From NCBI RefSeq assembly GCF_001423185.1, contig NZ_LMOB01000001.1:947437-1011436 (forward strand): a stretch of 64,000 nt of DNA, read 5' to 3'. Origin of the DNA: Plantibacter sp. Leaf314 (GTDB lineage Bacteria; Actinomycetota; Actinomycetes; Actinomycetales; Microbacteriaceae). Under the pieces are notes generated by a model that made no database searches, was not told the origin of the DNA, and worked only from the letters and a program-made list of their open reading frames with translations. This document shows, in pieces, positions 1-9,510 of this stretch. Made by a program: the position numbers and the translations under genes. Within the stretch, counting starts at the first letter, position 1, and every line of letters starts with the position of its first letter.

Positions 1-1363
<1,363 letters not shown>

Positions 1364-1364
<1 letters not shown>

Positions 1365-1738
1365 CACTCGCCCACCAGCTTGCTGTAGTCGTCCCAGCTG
1401 AGCAGCGTGTCGGGCAGTGCGTCGTAGCGCACCGAGACGAGCCAACCGGCGCCGAACGGGTCGCTGTTCACGAGCGACGGGTCGTCGACGACGGCGTCGT
1501 TCGCCTCGACGACCTCTCCGTCGAGCGGTGCGAACAGCTCACCGACGGACTTCGTGGACTCGATCTCGCCGACGACGGTGCTCGCGGAGAGCGCCGCACC
1601 GACGGCCGGCAGGTCGACGAACACGACGTCGCCGAGCTTCTCTGCGGCGTAGTCGGTGATGCCGATGACGGCGAGATCGCCCTCGACGCGGATCCACTCG
1701 TGCTCGGCGGTGTACTTGAGGGTGGTCTTGTCGGCCAT
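1364..1738 (-). CDS. gcvH: Glycine cleavage system H protein (lipoyl carrier)
   Basis: Small carrier protein of the glycine cleavage complex, 124 residues, the usual family length. It shuttles the aminomethyl group between the P and T proteins on a lipoylated lysine. The lipoylation site is visible as Lys63 in [14 protein letters not shown], inside the lipoyl-type beta-barrel. The N-terminal [20 protein letters not shown] is also typical. The gene starts three bases after the gcvT stop and its own stop overlaps the gcvP start, giving a compact operon that should follow the upstream glycine riboswitch. Confidence 0.97.
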
Positions 1739-1741
1739 GGG

Positions 1742-2866
1742 TTACTTCTCTCTCGAATAGAAGGGGAGCGTGGTGACGGTCGCGGGGATCCGCGTGCCGC
1801 GGACGTCGAGGTCGAGCACGGTGCCCGGCTCGGTGTGGTCGGGGTGCACGTAGGCCATCGCGATCGGGTGCCCGAGGGTCGGCGACAGCGCGCCGCTCGT
1901 GACCTCGCCGACGACGTCGTCGCCGGCCAGGACGGCGTAGCCGGCGCGACCCGCGCGACGGCCCTCGGAGACGAGCCCGACGAGCACGCGTGCGTCGGCG
2001 GGCGGGCCGGCCTCGATCGCGTCGCGCCCGACGAAGGAGCCGTGCTTGGCGAGCGCGACCACGCGGCCGAGCCCGGCCTGCACCGGCAGCATGTCCGGGC
2101 CGAGTTCGTGACCGTAGAGCGGCATGCCGGCCTCGAGGCGGAGCGTGTCGCGGCTGGCGAGTCCGGCAGGAACGAGGCCGAGCGGCGTTCCGGCGGCGAC
2201 GATCGCGTTCCACAGCTCCACGGCGTCAGCGGCGTCGACGTACAGTTCGAAGCCGTCCTCGCCCGTGTACCCGGTGCGTCCGATGAAGACGGTGCCGTTC
2301 TCGAAGGAGGCACCGGTCGCGCGGTAGTACTTGACCTCGTCGAGCGAGGGCAGTTCGTCGAGGACGTGCAGTCCCTCGGTCGCCTGCAGGATGGCGCGCG
2401 AGGCGGGGCCCTGGACCGCGATGAGTGCGATCTCATCGCTGCGGTCGACCACGGCGAGGTGTTCGAAGGCGGCTGCGCGCTCCGTGAGCGCGGCGACGGC
2501 CGCCTCCCGGTTGCCGGCGTTCGCCACGACGAGGTATTCGTGCCCACCATTGCGGTAGACGACGAGGTCGTCGATGATGCCGCCCGCCTCGTTCAGCAGC
2601 AGCGAGTACTTGGCCTGCAGCAGCTCGATCGCCGAGAGCCGACCGGCGAGCGCCTGGTCGAGGAAGGCGGCGGCGTCCTCGCCGACGACCTGGATCTCGG
2701 CCATGTGCGAGATGTCGAAGATCCCGGCCGCCGTGCGGACGGCGTGGTGCTCGGCGAGGTCGCTCGAGTAGCGCACGGGCATCTGCCAGCCCGCGAAATC
2801 GGTGAAACTCGCGCCGGCGGCTTCGTGGACGGCGTACAGCGGGCTGGTTCGTTCGGGGTCGGTCAC
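1742..2866 (-). CDS. gcvT: Aminomethyltransferase (T-protein)
   Basis: Tetrahydrofolate-dependent aminomethyltransferase, which releases ammonia and forms methylene-THF from the aminomethyl group on GcvH. The protein has 374 residues, normal for the family. It begins with SPLYAVHEAAGASFTDFAGW and contains the folate-binding-type stretches FDISHMAEIQV, GRTGYTGEDGFELYV and AGLASRDTLRLEAGMPLYG. The start is GTG at 2866 with GGAGAA about eight bases upstream. It is the first gene of the gcv operon and is directly preceded by a tandem glycine riboswitch and a perfect hairpin, so expression is expected to be induced by glycine. Confidence 0.97.
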   Translation of the reverse strand: MTDPERTSPLYAVHEAAGASFTDFAGWQMPVRYSSDLAEHHAVRTAAGIFDISHMAEIQVVGEDAAAFLDQALAGRLSAIELLQAKYSLLLNEAGGIIDDLVVYRNGGHEYLVVANAGNREAAVAALTERAAAFEHLAVVDRSDEIALIAVQGPASRAILQATEGLHVLDELPSLDEVKYYRATGASFENGTVFIGRTGYTGEDGFELYVDAADAVELWNAIVAAGTPLGLVPAGLASRDTLRLEAGMPLYGHELGPDMLPVQAGLGRVVALAKHGSFVGRDAIEAGPPADARVLVGLVSEGRRAGRAGYAVLAGDDVVGEVTSGALSPTLGHPIAMAYVHPDHTEPGTVLDLDVRGTRIPATVTTLPFYSREK

Positions 2867-2894
2867 GAGTTCTCCGGGGTCGCGTGGTGCGCTG

Positions 2895-2914
2895 CGGACG
2901 CCTACCGGCGTCCG
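2895..2914 (-). promoter_or_regulatory. Perfect hairpin between glycine riboswitch and gcvT (possible expression platform)
   Basis: CGGACGCC and GGCGTCCG form an uninterrupted 8-bp stem with a 4-base loop, about 10 bases after aptamer 2 and about 30 bases before the gcvT GTG. No U-tract follows, so it is not a classical intrinsic terminator. It may be a barrier used by the riboswitch or simply a leader hairpin. Its role is inference. Confidence 0.45.
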
Positions 2915-2921
2915 TTGGGAA

Positions 2922-3109
2922 CTCCCCCTCTGTCATTGGCCTGAGAGCTTCGCGGGGCCGATGGCGCGGGCCCTGCTTTCACCGTCGGCGAGCGCGCCAG
3001 GAACGTGCGCTGCTTTCCAGAGTGGCCAGTCCGATGCGGTACAGGACCTGAGAGATTGGCGGGGAGGCTTGCTCCTTCGGTGCCGGCGTACCGGCTCTCC
3101 CGCATCGTG
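2922..3109 (-). ncRNA. Tandem glycine riboswitch
   Basis: On the minus strand the leader of gcvT carries two consecutive glycine aptamers. Aptamer 1 (about 3020-3109) shows GGGAGAGC, ACCGAAGGAGCAAGCC, AATCTCTCAGGT and CTCTGGAAAGCAG. Aptamer 2 (about 2922-3010) shows GCCGACGGTGAAAGCAG, GCGAAGCTCTCAGGCC and AATGACAGAGGGGG. These are the conserved cores of the class, and the two-aptamer arrangement ahead of gcvT is the textbook context. Binding of glycine is expected to turn on glycine degradation. Confidence 0.95.
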
Positions 3110-3127
3110 TTTGCGGCCCGATGTTCG

Positions 3128-3133
3128 ATTAGA
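3128..3133 (-). promoter_or_regulatory. Candidate -10 box for the gcv riboswitch transcript
   Basis: Minus-strand TCTAAT matches five of six positions of TATAAT and would place the start near 3121, about 12 bases before the first aptamer stem. No good -35 hexamer is seen. TATGCT at 3139-3144 is a weaker alternative. Confidence 0.35.
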
Positions 3134-3189
3134 GCGCCAGCATATCGCGAGTCGCCGACGAAGCGGGGGCATCTGTTCAGGTACGGTAT

Positions 3190-3215
3190 ACACTAAGTCC
3201 CAGGCGAGTAAGTGT
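3190..3215 (+). promoter_or_regulatory. Candidate NrtR operator / nad operon promoter region
   Basis: The inverted repeat ACACT...AGTGT (3190-3194 and 3211-3215) overlaps a -10-like TATACA (3187-3192), about 44-69 bases upstream of nrtR. An autoregulatory NrtR site is expected here, because NrtR proteins usually bind palindromes before nad genes. The arms are only five bases, so this remains a suggestion. Confidence 0.3.
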
Positions 3216-3258
3216 CAGGTGAACCATAAGACGCTGCAGCCCCGATCCAGGAGCCACC

Positions 3259-4041
3259 ATGCAGCGCACCACGACGCCCGCGGAGCACGACGCGACGCCC
3301 GTCGAGCTGGCCGTCTCGACGGTGATCTTCACCCTGCGGGCCGACGACGGCTTCGGGGCCGGCGACGCGACGCCCGCCATCTGGCTCCCGCTCGTGCGCC
3401 GGATTCGGGAACCGTACGACGGACGCTGGGCGCTGCCCGGCGGACCACTCGGGGCGGCGCAGTCCCTCGCCGACGCCGCGGCGTCCACCCTTGAGGCGAC
3501 CACGTCACTCCGCCCGCGGTACCTCGAACAGCTCTACGCCTTCGGCGACCTCGACCGCTCCCCCGCTGAACGCGTCGTCTCGATCGTCTACTGGGCCCTC
3601 GTCGGATCCGAGGAGGCGAAGCGCACCCACCTCGGGCAGAACGTGCGCTGGTTCCCCGCCGACGCGCTGCCGCCACTCGCGTTCGACCACCGGGAGATCG
3701 TGGAGTACGCGCTCTGGCGCCTCCGCAACAAACTCGAGTACAGCCACATCGCCCACGCCTTCCTCGGCGACACCTTCACCCTCACGGAACTCCGCGAGGT
3801 GCACGAGGCCGTGCTGCAGAAGCAACTCGATCCGGCCAACTTCCGTCGCCAGGTGGAGGCGTCCGGCCTGGTGCTCGCGACGGACGCGCTCCGGACGGGT
3901 GGCCGGCACCGCCCGGCACGGCTGTACCGCTGGACCCAGCCGATCGCCCGACCGGACACGCCGGCAGCGTCCCGTCCGGCGAGCGCCCGCACCTCGAACA
4001 CCCCCACCACCCCCCGAGCGACGTCCCAGGAGCCAGCATGA
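3259..4041 (+). CDS. nrtR: NrtR-type Nudix-related transcriptional regulator of NAD synthesis
   Basis: 260-residue protein with an N-terminal Nudix-like fold (about residues 10-145) and a C-terminal winged helix (about 150-235, FTLTELREVHEAVLQKQLDP and RRQVEASGLVLATD). In NrtR proteins the Nudix domain senses ADP-ribose or related NAD metabolites and the C-terminus binds DNA. The Nudix box is degenerate here: the GGPLGAAQSLADAA stretch is followed by STLEAT instead of the catalytic REXXEE, consistent with a sensor and not a hydrolase. AGGAG precedes the ATG. Its stop overlaps the nadA start (ATGA), so it heads the nadABC-nadS operon and probably represses it. The extreme C-terminus (after about 235) is a Pro/Thr/Ala-rich tail. 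Confidence 0.9.
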   Translation: MQRTTTPAEHDATPVELAVSTVIFTLRADDGFGAGDATPAIWLPLVRRIREPYDGRWALPGGPLGAAQSLADAAASTLEATTSLRPRYLEQLYAFGDLDRSPAERVVSIVYWALVGSEEAKRTHLGQNVRWFPADALPPLAFDHREIVEYALWRLRNKLEYSHIAHAFLGDTFTLTELREVHEAVLQKQLDPANFRRQVEASGLVLATDALRTGGRHRPARLYRWTQPIARPDTPAASRPASARTSNTPTTPRATSQEPA

Positions 4042-5345
4042 CGATCACCGCATCCGTCGACGACACCATCCAGCAGATCACGGAGGGCACGTCGGACGGC
4101 GCGACCTGCGCACCGGAGCTCGCGGCGGGTCCGTGGGTCTTCGACCTGCAGCCGCCGAGCTACGGCCCGGGAGCGTCCATGGGCGACGTCATCCCGACCG
4201 GCTCACCGCGTCAGGGGCAGTTGCCGGTCGCCTACCGCGACGCCGCCCCCGAGGACCTCCACCGACGCATCGTCGCCGCGAAGGAGACCCTCGGCGACCG
4301 CGTCGTCATCCTCGGGCACTTCTACCAGCGCGACGAGGTCGTGCAGCACGCGGACTACATCGGCGACTCCTTCCAGCTGGCGAACGCCGCCAAGGCCCGC
4401 ACCGAGGCAGAGGCGATCGTCTTCTGCGGCGTGCACTTCATGGCCGAGACGGCCGACCTCCTGTCGGGGCCGGATCAGGCGGTGATCCTGCCGAACCTCG
4501 CTGCCGGGTGTTCCATGGCCGACATGGCGGACATCGACCAGGTCGAGGAGGCCTGGGAGGCGCTCGAGGCGCTGTACGGGACCGAGCCGGACGCCGACGG
4601 CCGCGTGCCGGTCATCCCGGTCACCTACATGAACTCCTCCGCCGCGCTGAAGGGGTTCTGCGGAAGGCACGGCGGGATCGTCTGCACCTCGAGCAACGCG
4701 GAGACCGTGCTGCGGTGGGCGTTCGAGCGCGGCCAGCGGGTGCTGTTCTTCCCCGACCAGCACCTCGGGAGGAACACCGCCAAGAAGCTCGGTGTGCCGT
4801 TGGAGCGGATGCCGATGTGGAACCCGAACCGTCCGCTCGGCGGCAACGAGGCACCGGCGCTGACCGAGGCCCAGGTCATCCTGTGGCACGGGTTCTGCTC
4901 CGTCCACAAGCGGTTCACCGTGGACCAGATCGACCGGGCGCGCGCCCAGCACCCCGGAGTGCGGGTCATCGTGCACCCCGAGTGCCCGATGCCGGTGGTC
5001 GACGCGGCCGACGAGGCGGGCTCGACGGACTACATCCAGAAGGCGATCGCGGCGGCACCGGACGGCACGACCTTCGCCGTCGGCACGGAGATCAACATGG
5101 TGCAGCGTCTGGCGGCGCAGTTCCCGCAGCACACGATCTTCTGCCTCGACGACGTGATCTGCCCGTGTTCGACGATGTACCGCATCCACCCCGGCTACCT
5201 CGCCTGGGTGCTCGAGGGACTCGTCAGCGGTGAGGTCCTCAACCGCATCACGGTCTCCGACGACGTCGCCGTGCCCGCGAGGCTGTCGCTCGAGCGCATG
5301 CTCGCCGCGAAGCCGCCGGCGACCACCGTGCCGCAGGTCGGCTGA
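4038..5345 (+). CDS. nadA: Quinolinate synthase
   Basis: Condenses iminoaspartate with dihydroxyacetone phosphate to quinolinate on a [4Fe-4S] cluster. The protein has 435 residues, the long actinobacterial/Bacillus-type form. Visible motifs are ILGHFYQRDEV (about 91-101), the cluster cysteine Cys130 in FCGVHFMAETADLL, HPECPMPV (Cys316) and CLDDVICPCSTMY near 369-381 with Cys369, Cys375 and Cys377. The ATG overlaps the nrtR stop, and nadB follows one base after its stop. The cysteine desulfurase at the end of the same operon probably feeds its cluster. Confidence 0.97.
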   Translation: MTITASVDDTIQQITEGTSDGATCAPELAAGPWVFDLQPPSYGPGASMGDVIPTGSPRQGQLPVAYRDAAPEDLHRRIVAAKETLGDRVVILGHFYQRDEVVQHADYIGDSFQLANAAKARTEAEAIVFCGVHFMAETADLLSGPDQAVILPNLAAGCSMADMADIDQVEEAWEALEALYGTEPDADGRVPVIPVTYMNSSAALKGFCGRHGGIVCTSSNAETVLRWAFERGQRVLFFPDQHLGRNTAKKLGVPLERMPMWNPNRPLGGNEAPALTEAQVILWHGFCSVHKRFTVDQIDRARAQHPGVRVIVHPECPMPVVDAADEAGSTDYIQKAIAAAPDGTTFAVGTEINMVQRLAAQFPQHTIFCLDDVICPCSTMYRIHPGYLAWVLEGLVSGEVLNRITVSDDVAVPARLSLERMLAAKPPATTVPQVG

Positions 5346-5346
5346 C

Positions 5347-6978
5347 ATGGCCAGGGTGCTCGTCGTCGGGAGCGGGATCGCGGGGCTCGTGGCCGCGATC
5401 CGTGCGAGCGAGCGTCACGAGGTCGTCGTCGTCACGAAGGACGTCCTCGGCCAGAGCAACACGCGGTACGCCCAGGGCGGGATCGCGGGCGTCATGTTCG
5501 ACGACGACCGAGTCGAGGACCACGTCCGCGACACCCTGCTGGCGGGAGCGGGGCTCTGTGACGAGGCCGCGGTGCGCGTGCTCTGCTCCGAGGGTCCGGA
5601 GCGGATCCGGGAGCTCATCGCGTTCGGGGTGGCGTTCGACCGCGACGGCGAGCAGTTCGCGAAGGGGCTCGAGGCGGCGCACTCCTATCCCCGTGTCCTG
5701 CACGCGGGTGGAGATGCGACGGGTGCGGCGATCGAGACGGCACTCGTCCGGACGCTCGAGGCCCGCGGGGTCCCGGTCCTCGAGCACACCGTGCTCCTCG
5801 ACCTCGACCTCCGAGACGGCGTCGCCGTCGGCGCCCACCTGTGGTCCGCCGAGCGTGGGCGCGTCACGCTCCCCGCGGAGCACGTCGTCCTCGCGACGGG
5901 CGGGGTCGGCCAGCTCTACCCATTCACCACCAACCCGTCCGTCGCGACCGGCGACGGCGCGGCTGTGGCGCTGCGGGCCGGGGCGGTCCTGGCAGACGTC
6001 GAGTTCGTCCAGTTCCACCCCACGGCCCTGACCACCCCGGAGCGCTTCCTCGTCTCGGAGGCGGTCCGTGGTGAGGGTGCGGTCCTCCGGGACGCCACGG
6101 GCCACCGGTTCATGCACCTGCTCCATCCCGACGCCGAGCTCGCACCGCGGGACGTCGTCGCGCGCGGGATCGCGCAGGCCATGGCGGCGCAGGGTGGCCG
6201 CCCGGTCACCCTGGATGCGACCGCGCTCGGGGCCGAACGGCTGGCCGAACGCTTCCCCGGCATCGACGCGCACGTCCGAGCGTCCGGGGTCGACTGGTCG
6301 ACCACGCCCGTCGAGGTCGCTCCGGCCGCCCACTACTGGATGGGCGGCGTGGCCACCGATCTCGACGGCAGGACGACGGTCGCCGGGTTGTACGCGATCG
6401 GTGAGGTGGCTCGGACGGGCGTCCACGGGGCGAACCGACTCGCCTCGAACTCACTCCTCGAGGGTGCCGTCTTCGCCGCGCGAGCCGTCGCGGCGATCGA
6501 CGCGTCCGGAAGCGGCGGTCCGATCGCCGGCCGTCCCGCACTCGGCTCCGTCACGATCGACCTCGAATCCACCGCCACCGCCTTCGACGGCACGACATCG
6601 GCCGCGCCGCCGTTCAGCCGCCGGGCCCTGCACGACCTCATGTGGCGGCATGCCGGGCTCGTCCGGAACGCGTCCGGCCTCGCCGAGGCGTCACAGACAC
6701 TCGCGCGGTGGGCGTCCGGCTCGCCGAGCCACCCGACCCACGACGACGCGTCGGCGACCGCCGAGGATCGCAACCTCCTGCTGCTCGCGCGCGCCGTCGT
6801 CGCCGCGGCGTTGCAGCGCACCGAGTCGCGCGGCGCCCACGCACGGGACGACCACCCGGCGATCGACGTCGCCGAGGCCCGGCCGATCTCCGTCATCCTC
6901 GCTCCGGTGCCTGCACCGTCATCCTCCAGCCCGTCTCCCCTCCCGCTCCTGAACGGATCCGTGCTCTCGCCATGCTGA
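5347..6978 (+). CDS. nadB: L-aspartate oxidase
   Basis: FAD flavoprotein of the succinate dehydrogenase/fumarate reductase family, which oxidises L-aspartate to iminoaspartate for NadA. The start chosen is ATG 5347, directly after the nadA stop. This gives 543 residues and places the dinucleotide-binding GSGIAG at residues 8-13. Family signatures include GQSNTRYAQGGIAGV, HAGGDATGAAI, VEFVQFHPTAL, SEAVRGEGAVLRD and GVHGANRLASNSLLE. The last seven bases overlap nadC. The C-terminus after about residue 520 is a short Pro/Ser-rich tail. Confidence 0.97.
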   Translation: MARVLVVGSGIAGLVAAIRASERHEVVVVTKDVLGQSNTRYAQGGIAGVMFDDDRVEDHVRDTLLAGAGLCDEAAVRVLCSEGPERIRELIAFGVAFDRDGEQFAKGLEAAHSYPRVLHAGGDATGAAIETALVRTLEARGVPVLEHTVLLDLDLRDGVAVGAHLWSAERGRVTLPAEHVVLATGGVGQLYPFTTNPSVATGDGAAVALRAGAVLADVEFVQFHPTALTTPERFLVSEAVRGEGAVLRDATGHRFMHLLHPDAELAPRDVVARGIAQAMAAQGGRPVTLDATALGAERLAERFPGIDAHVRASGVDWSTTPVEVAPAAHYWMGGVATDLDGRTTVAGLYAIGEVARTGVHGANRLASNSLLEGAVFAARAVAAIDASGSGGPIAGRPALGSVTIDLESTATAFDGTTSAAPPFSRRALHDLMWRHAGLVRNASGLAEASQTLARWASGSPSHPTHDDASATAEDRNLLLLARAVVAAALQRTESRGAHARDDHPAIDVAEARPISVILAPVPAPSSSSPSPLPLLNGSVLSPC

Positions 6979-7823
6979 CCCCTCGACTCATCGACACCGT
7001 CGTCTCCGCCGCTCTCGACGAGGACGCTCCCTGGGGCGACCTCACGGCCGACGCCCTCATCCCCGCAGCGGCCCAGGCGTCAGCGTCACTGAACGCCCGG
7101 GAGGCCGGCGTGTTCAGTGGCGCCGCGGTGTTCGAGGCCGCGTTCCGACTCACCGACCCGGGGATCAGCGTCGCGTTCCTCGTCGCCGACGGTGAGTCGT
7201 TCTCCGCCGGCGACACCATCGCGATGGTCTCCGGCCCGGCTCGGGCGGTGCTCACCGCCGAGCGGGTCGCCCTCAACTTCGTGCAACGGATGAGCGGGAT
7301 CGCGACGATGACGGCGGCCTACGTCAGCGCCGTATCCGACACCCGGGCGCGCATCGTCGACACCCGGAAGACCACGCCAGGCCTCCGCGCCTTCGAACGG
7401 CACGCGGTCCGGTCGGGTGGCGGGCGCAACCATCGGCACTCGCTGTCGGACGCCGTCATGGTGAAGGACAACCATCTCGCGGTGCTGCTCGAGCGCGGCC
7501 TCACGGTCACCGAGGCGTTGCTGCGGGCGCGCGAGGAGCTCCCCCACACGACGAGCATCGAGGTCGAGGTCGACCGGCTCGACCAGATCGAGGCCGTGCT
7601 GGCCGCCGGTGTCGACACGATCATGCTCGACAACTTCACCCTCGACGAGCTCCGCGAGGGGGTCGCGCTCATCGCCGGCCGGGCGGTCGTCGAGGCGAGC
7701 GGCAACGTGACCCTGGCGACGGTCCGCGACATCGCCGCGACCGGGGTCGACGTGATCTCGTCGGGGGCGCTCACCCACAGCGTGCGGTCGCTGGACCTCG
7801 GCCTCGACGTGTCGGTGGACTGA
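6972..7823 (+). CDS. nadC: Nicotinate-nucleotide pyrophosphorylase (quinolinate phosphoribosyltransferase)
   Basis: Converts quinolinate and PRPP to nicotinate mononucleotide, the third step of de novo NAD synthesis. The start is ATG 6972, overlapping the nadB end by seven bases, for 283 residues. Signatures include EDAPWGDLTADALIP, FVQRMSGIAT, TRKTTPGLRAFERHAV, GGGRNHRHSLSDAVMVKDNH and VDTIMLDNFTLDELREGV. It sits between nadB and the cysteine desulfurase. The next gene starts two bases after its stop. Confidence 0.97.
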   Translation: MLTPRLIDTVVSAALDEDAPWGDLTADALIPAAAQASASLNAREAGVFSGAAVFEAAFRLTDPGISVAFLVADGESFSAGDTIAMVSGPARAVLTAERVALNFVQRMSGIATMTAAYVSAVSDTRARIVDTRKTTPGLRAFERHAVRSGGGRNHRHSLSDAVMVKDNHLAVLLERGLTVTEALLRAREELPHTTSIEVEVDRLDQIEAVLAAGVDTIMLDNFTLDELREGVALIAGRAVVEASGNVTLATVRDIAATGVDVISSGALTHSVRSLDLGLDVSVD

Positions 7824-7824
7824 G

Positions 7825-8967
7825 GTGCTGTACCTCGACAACGCCGCGACGACACCTGTCCGGCGGGAGGTGATCGAGGCCATGTGGCCGTACCTGACGA
7901 CCACCTTCGGCAACCCGTCGAGCCACCACACCGTCGGTGAGGCGGCCGCCGCCGGACTCGACGACGCCCGCCGCCGCATCGCGACGGTGCTCGGCACCCG
8001 CCCCGGCGACATCGTCTTCACCGCCGGCGGGACGGAGGCGGACAACCTGGCCGTGAAGGGCCTCACGCTCGGCTCGATCACGCGCGGCCGGCACGTCGTC
8101 ACCTCGGCCGTCGAGCACGAGGCCGTCGCAGAGTCCTTCGCCTACCTGCGGCGCTTCCACGACGTCGAGGTCACGACGCTGCCGGTGGACCACACGGGCC
8201 GCGTCGATCCGGAGGAGTTCGGGGCTGCGCTCCGGCCGGACACCGTCCTCGCGAGCATCATGGCCGCGAACAACGAGATCGGCACGATCCAGGACCTCGC
8301 CGCCCTCGGCACGATCGCGCGAGCCGCACGGGTACCCCTGCACACCGACGCCGTCCAGGCGGCGGGATGGCTCCCGCTCGGGCTCGATCGGCTGGGCGTC
8401 GACGCCCTCAGCCTGTCCGGACACAAGCTCGGCGCTCCCAAGGGGGTCGGGCTGCTGGCCGTCCGCGGCGCGCTCCCCCTCGAGCCGCTCGTCCATGGCG
8501 GCGGGCAGGAGCGCGGGCGACGGAGCGGGACGGAGAACGTCGCCGCAGCCGTCGGCCTCGCCACCGCCGTCGAACTCGCCGAACAGGAACGACTCGGTGC
8601 CACCGAACGCGTCACCCTCCTGCGCGACGCCTTCATCGCGCGGGTCCTGCAGGAGGTCCCCGGTGCGCGACTCACCGGTCATCCCGAGCACCGCCTGCCC
8701 GGCATCGCCTCGTTCGTCTTCCCGGGGACGAGCGGCGAGGCGGTCCTCCTCGAACTCGAACGCCGAGGCGTCGTGTCGTCGAGTGGCTCCGCGTGTGCCG
8801 CCGGCAGTGACGAACCGTCCGCCGTCCTGCTCGCCATCGGCGTCGAACCGACGGTCGCGCAGACGGCCGTACGTCTCAGCTGCACGACATCCGTCACTGC
8901 GCGGGAACTCGACGATGCGGCGAGCGCCGTGGTCGCCGCCGTCGCCGCCGTGGCCGCACTCGGTTGA
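7825..8967 (+). CDS. nadS: Cysteine desulfurase (NadS-type, NifS/IscS family)
   Basis: PLP enzyme that removes sulfur from cysteine, 380 residues. The PLP lysine is Lys201 in SLSGHKLGAPKG. The catalytic cysteine is Cys324 in SSSGSACAAGSDEPS, in a short loop as in many class I desulfurases. The start YLDNAATTPVRREV is characteristic. The GTG start lies two bases after nadC. As the last gene of a nad operon it is most likely dedicated to building the NadA [4Fe-4S] cluster, an inference from position and from known nadA-linked desulfurases. A perfect 12-base palindrome lies just downstream at 8997-9008. Confidence 0.92.
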   Translation: MLYLDNAATTPVRREVIEAMWPYLTTTFGNPSSHHTVGEAAAAGLDDARRRIATVLGTRPGDIVFTAGGTEADNLAVKGLTLGSITRGRHVVTSAVEHEAVAESFAYLRRFHDVEVTTLPVDHTGRVDPEEFGAALRPDTVLASIMAANNEIGTIQDLAALGTIARAARVPLHTDAVQAAGWLPLGLDRLGVDALSLSGHKLGAPKGVGLLAVRGALPLEPLVHGGGQERGRRSGTENVAAAVGLATAVELAEQERLGATERVTLLRDAFIARVLQEVPGARLTGHPEHRLPGIASFVFPGTSGEAVLLELERRGVVSSSGSACAAGSDEPSAVLLAIGVEPTVAQTAVRLSCTTSVTARELDDAASAVVAAVAAVAALG

Positions 8968-9074
8968 CGAGGGTCTAGCCCCGTTCAGCTGGGAACACAA
9001 CCGGTTGTCGCCGTCCGGGCGGTTCGGCAGGGTGGATCCTGTGACCGAGACTCGGGAGCAGAGACGGAGCTGAC

Positions 9075-9290
9075 ATGGGATTCCTGGACAACGCCAAGGA
9101 CGCGGCTGAGGCGACCGGTCGGAAGATCGGCGAAGCCGTCGAGGACACGAAGGAACGTCTCGGCGACAAGGTCGACGAGGCCAAGGCCGACGCGAAGGTG
9201 AAGCAGGCGGAGGCCGACGTCAAGAAGGCCGAGGCCGAACGCGACTCCACCGAGGCGAAGAACGACTACAAGGAGCAGCTGCGCGACTGA
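9075..9290 (+). CDS. Small highly charged helical protein (CsbD/LEA-like), function unknown
   Basis: 71-residue protein, almost entirely charged and alanine residues in heptad-like spacing (DDKVDEAKADAKVKQAEADV type), predicted to be a single long amphipathic helix or coiled coil. It begins MGFLDNAKDAAEATGRK, a pattern shared with many short actinobacterial stress-associated proteins annotated as CsbD-like or YtxH-like. There is no transmembrane segment or cysteine. It is monocistronic: a gap of about 100 bases upstream and a strong hairpin at 9311-9346 isolate it. GACGGAGCTGAC precedes the ATG. A role in stress protection is a guess from composition only. Confidence 0.75.
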   Translation: MGFLDNAKDAAEATGRKIGEAVEDTKERLGDKVDEAKADAKVKQAEADVKKAEAERDSTEAKNDYKEQLRD

Positions 9291-9310
9291 CGCGCTCTCC
9301 CCCTGAACGA

Positions 9311-9346
9311 CGAGGACCCCGCCTGGCGAACGCCGCGGGGTCCTCG
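9311..9346 (+). terminator. Intrinsic terminator-like hairpin after the 71-residue gene
   Basis: CGAGGACCCCGC and GCGGGGTCCTCG form a perfect 12-bp stem with a 12-base loop. Only a weak T-rich tail follows, which is common in GC-rich actinobacteria. Confidence 0.7.
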
Positions 9347-9510
9347 CTCATGCGTGGGGTGTGGGTCTCCCGGCGACAGACGGGCCTGGTGAGGTCGACG
9401 TGATCGCCGACGTCCGGCGGAAGGCGTGCTGACAGCGCCTGTGTCGAGTGCCATCATGAGAGGTAGCCGCGGACGCCCGGCCCGCGACCCGTTCCGGCGA
9501 GGTGGCCGAC

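Noticed and set aside
2802..3494. Plus-strand reading frame across the gcvT leader
   Set aside because: It crosses the riboswitch and has no protein-like composition; the region is explained by the glycine riboswitch.
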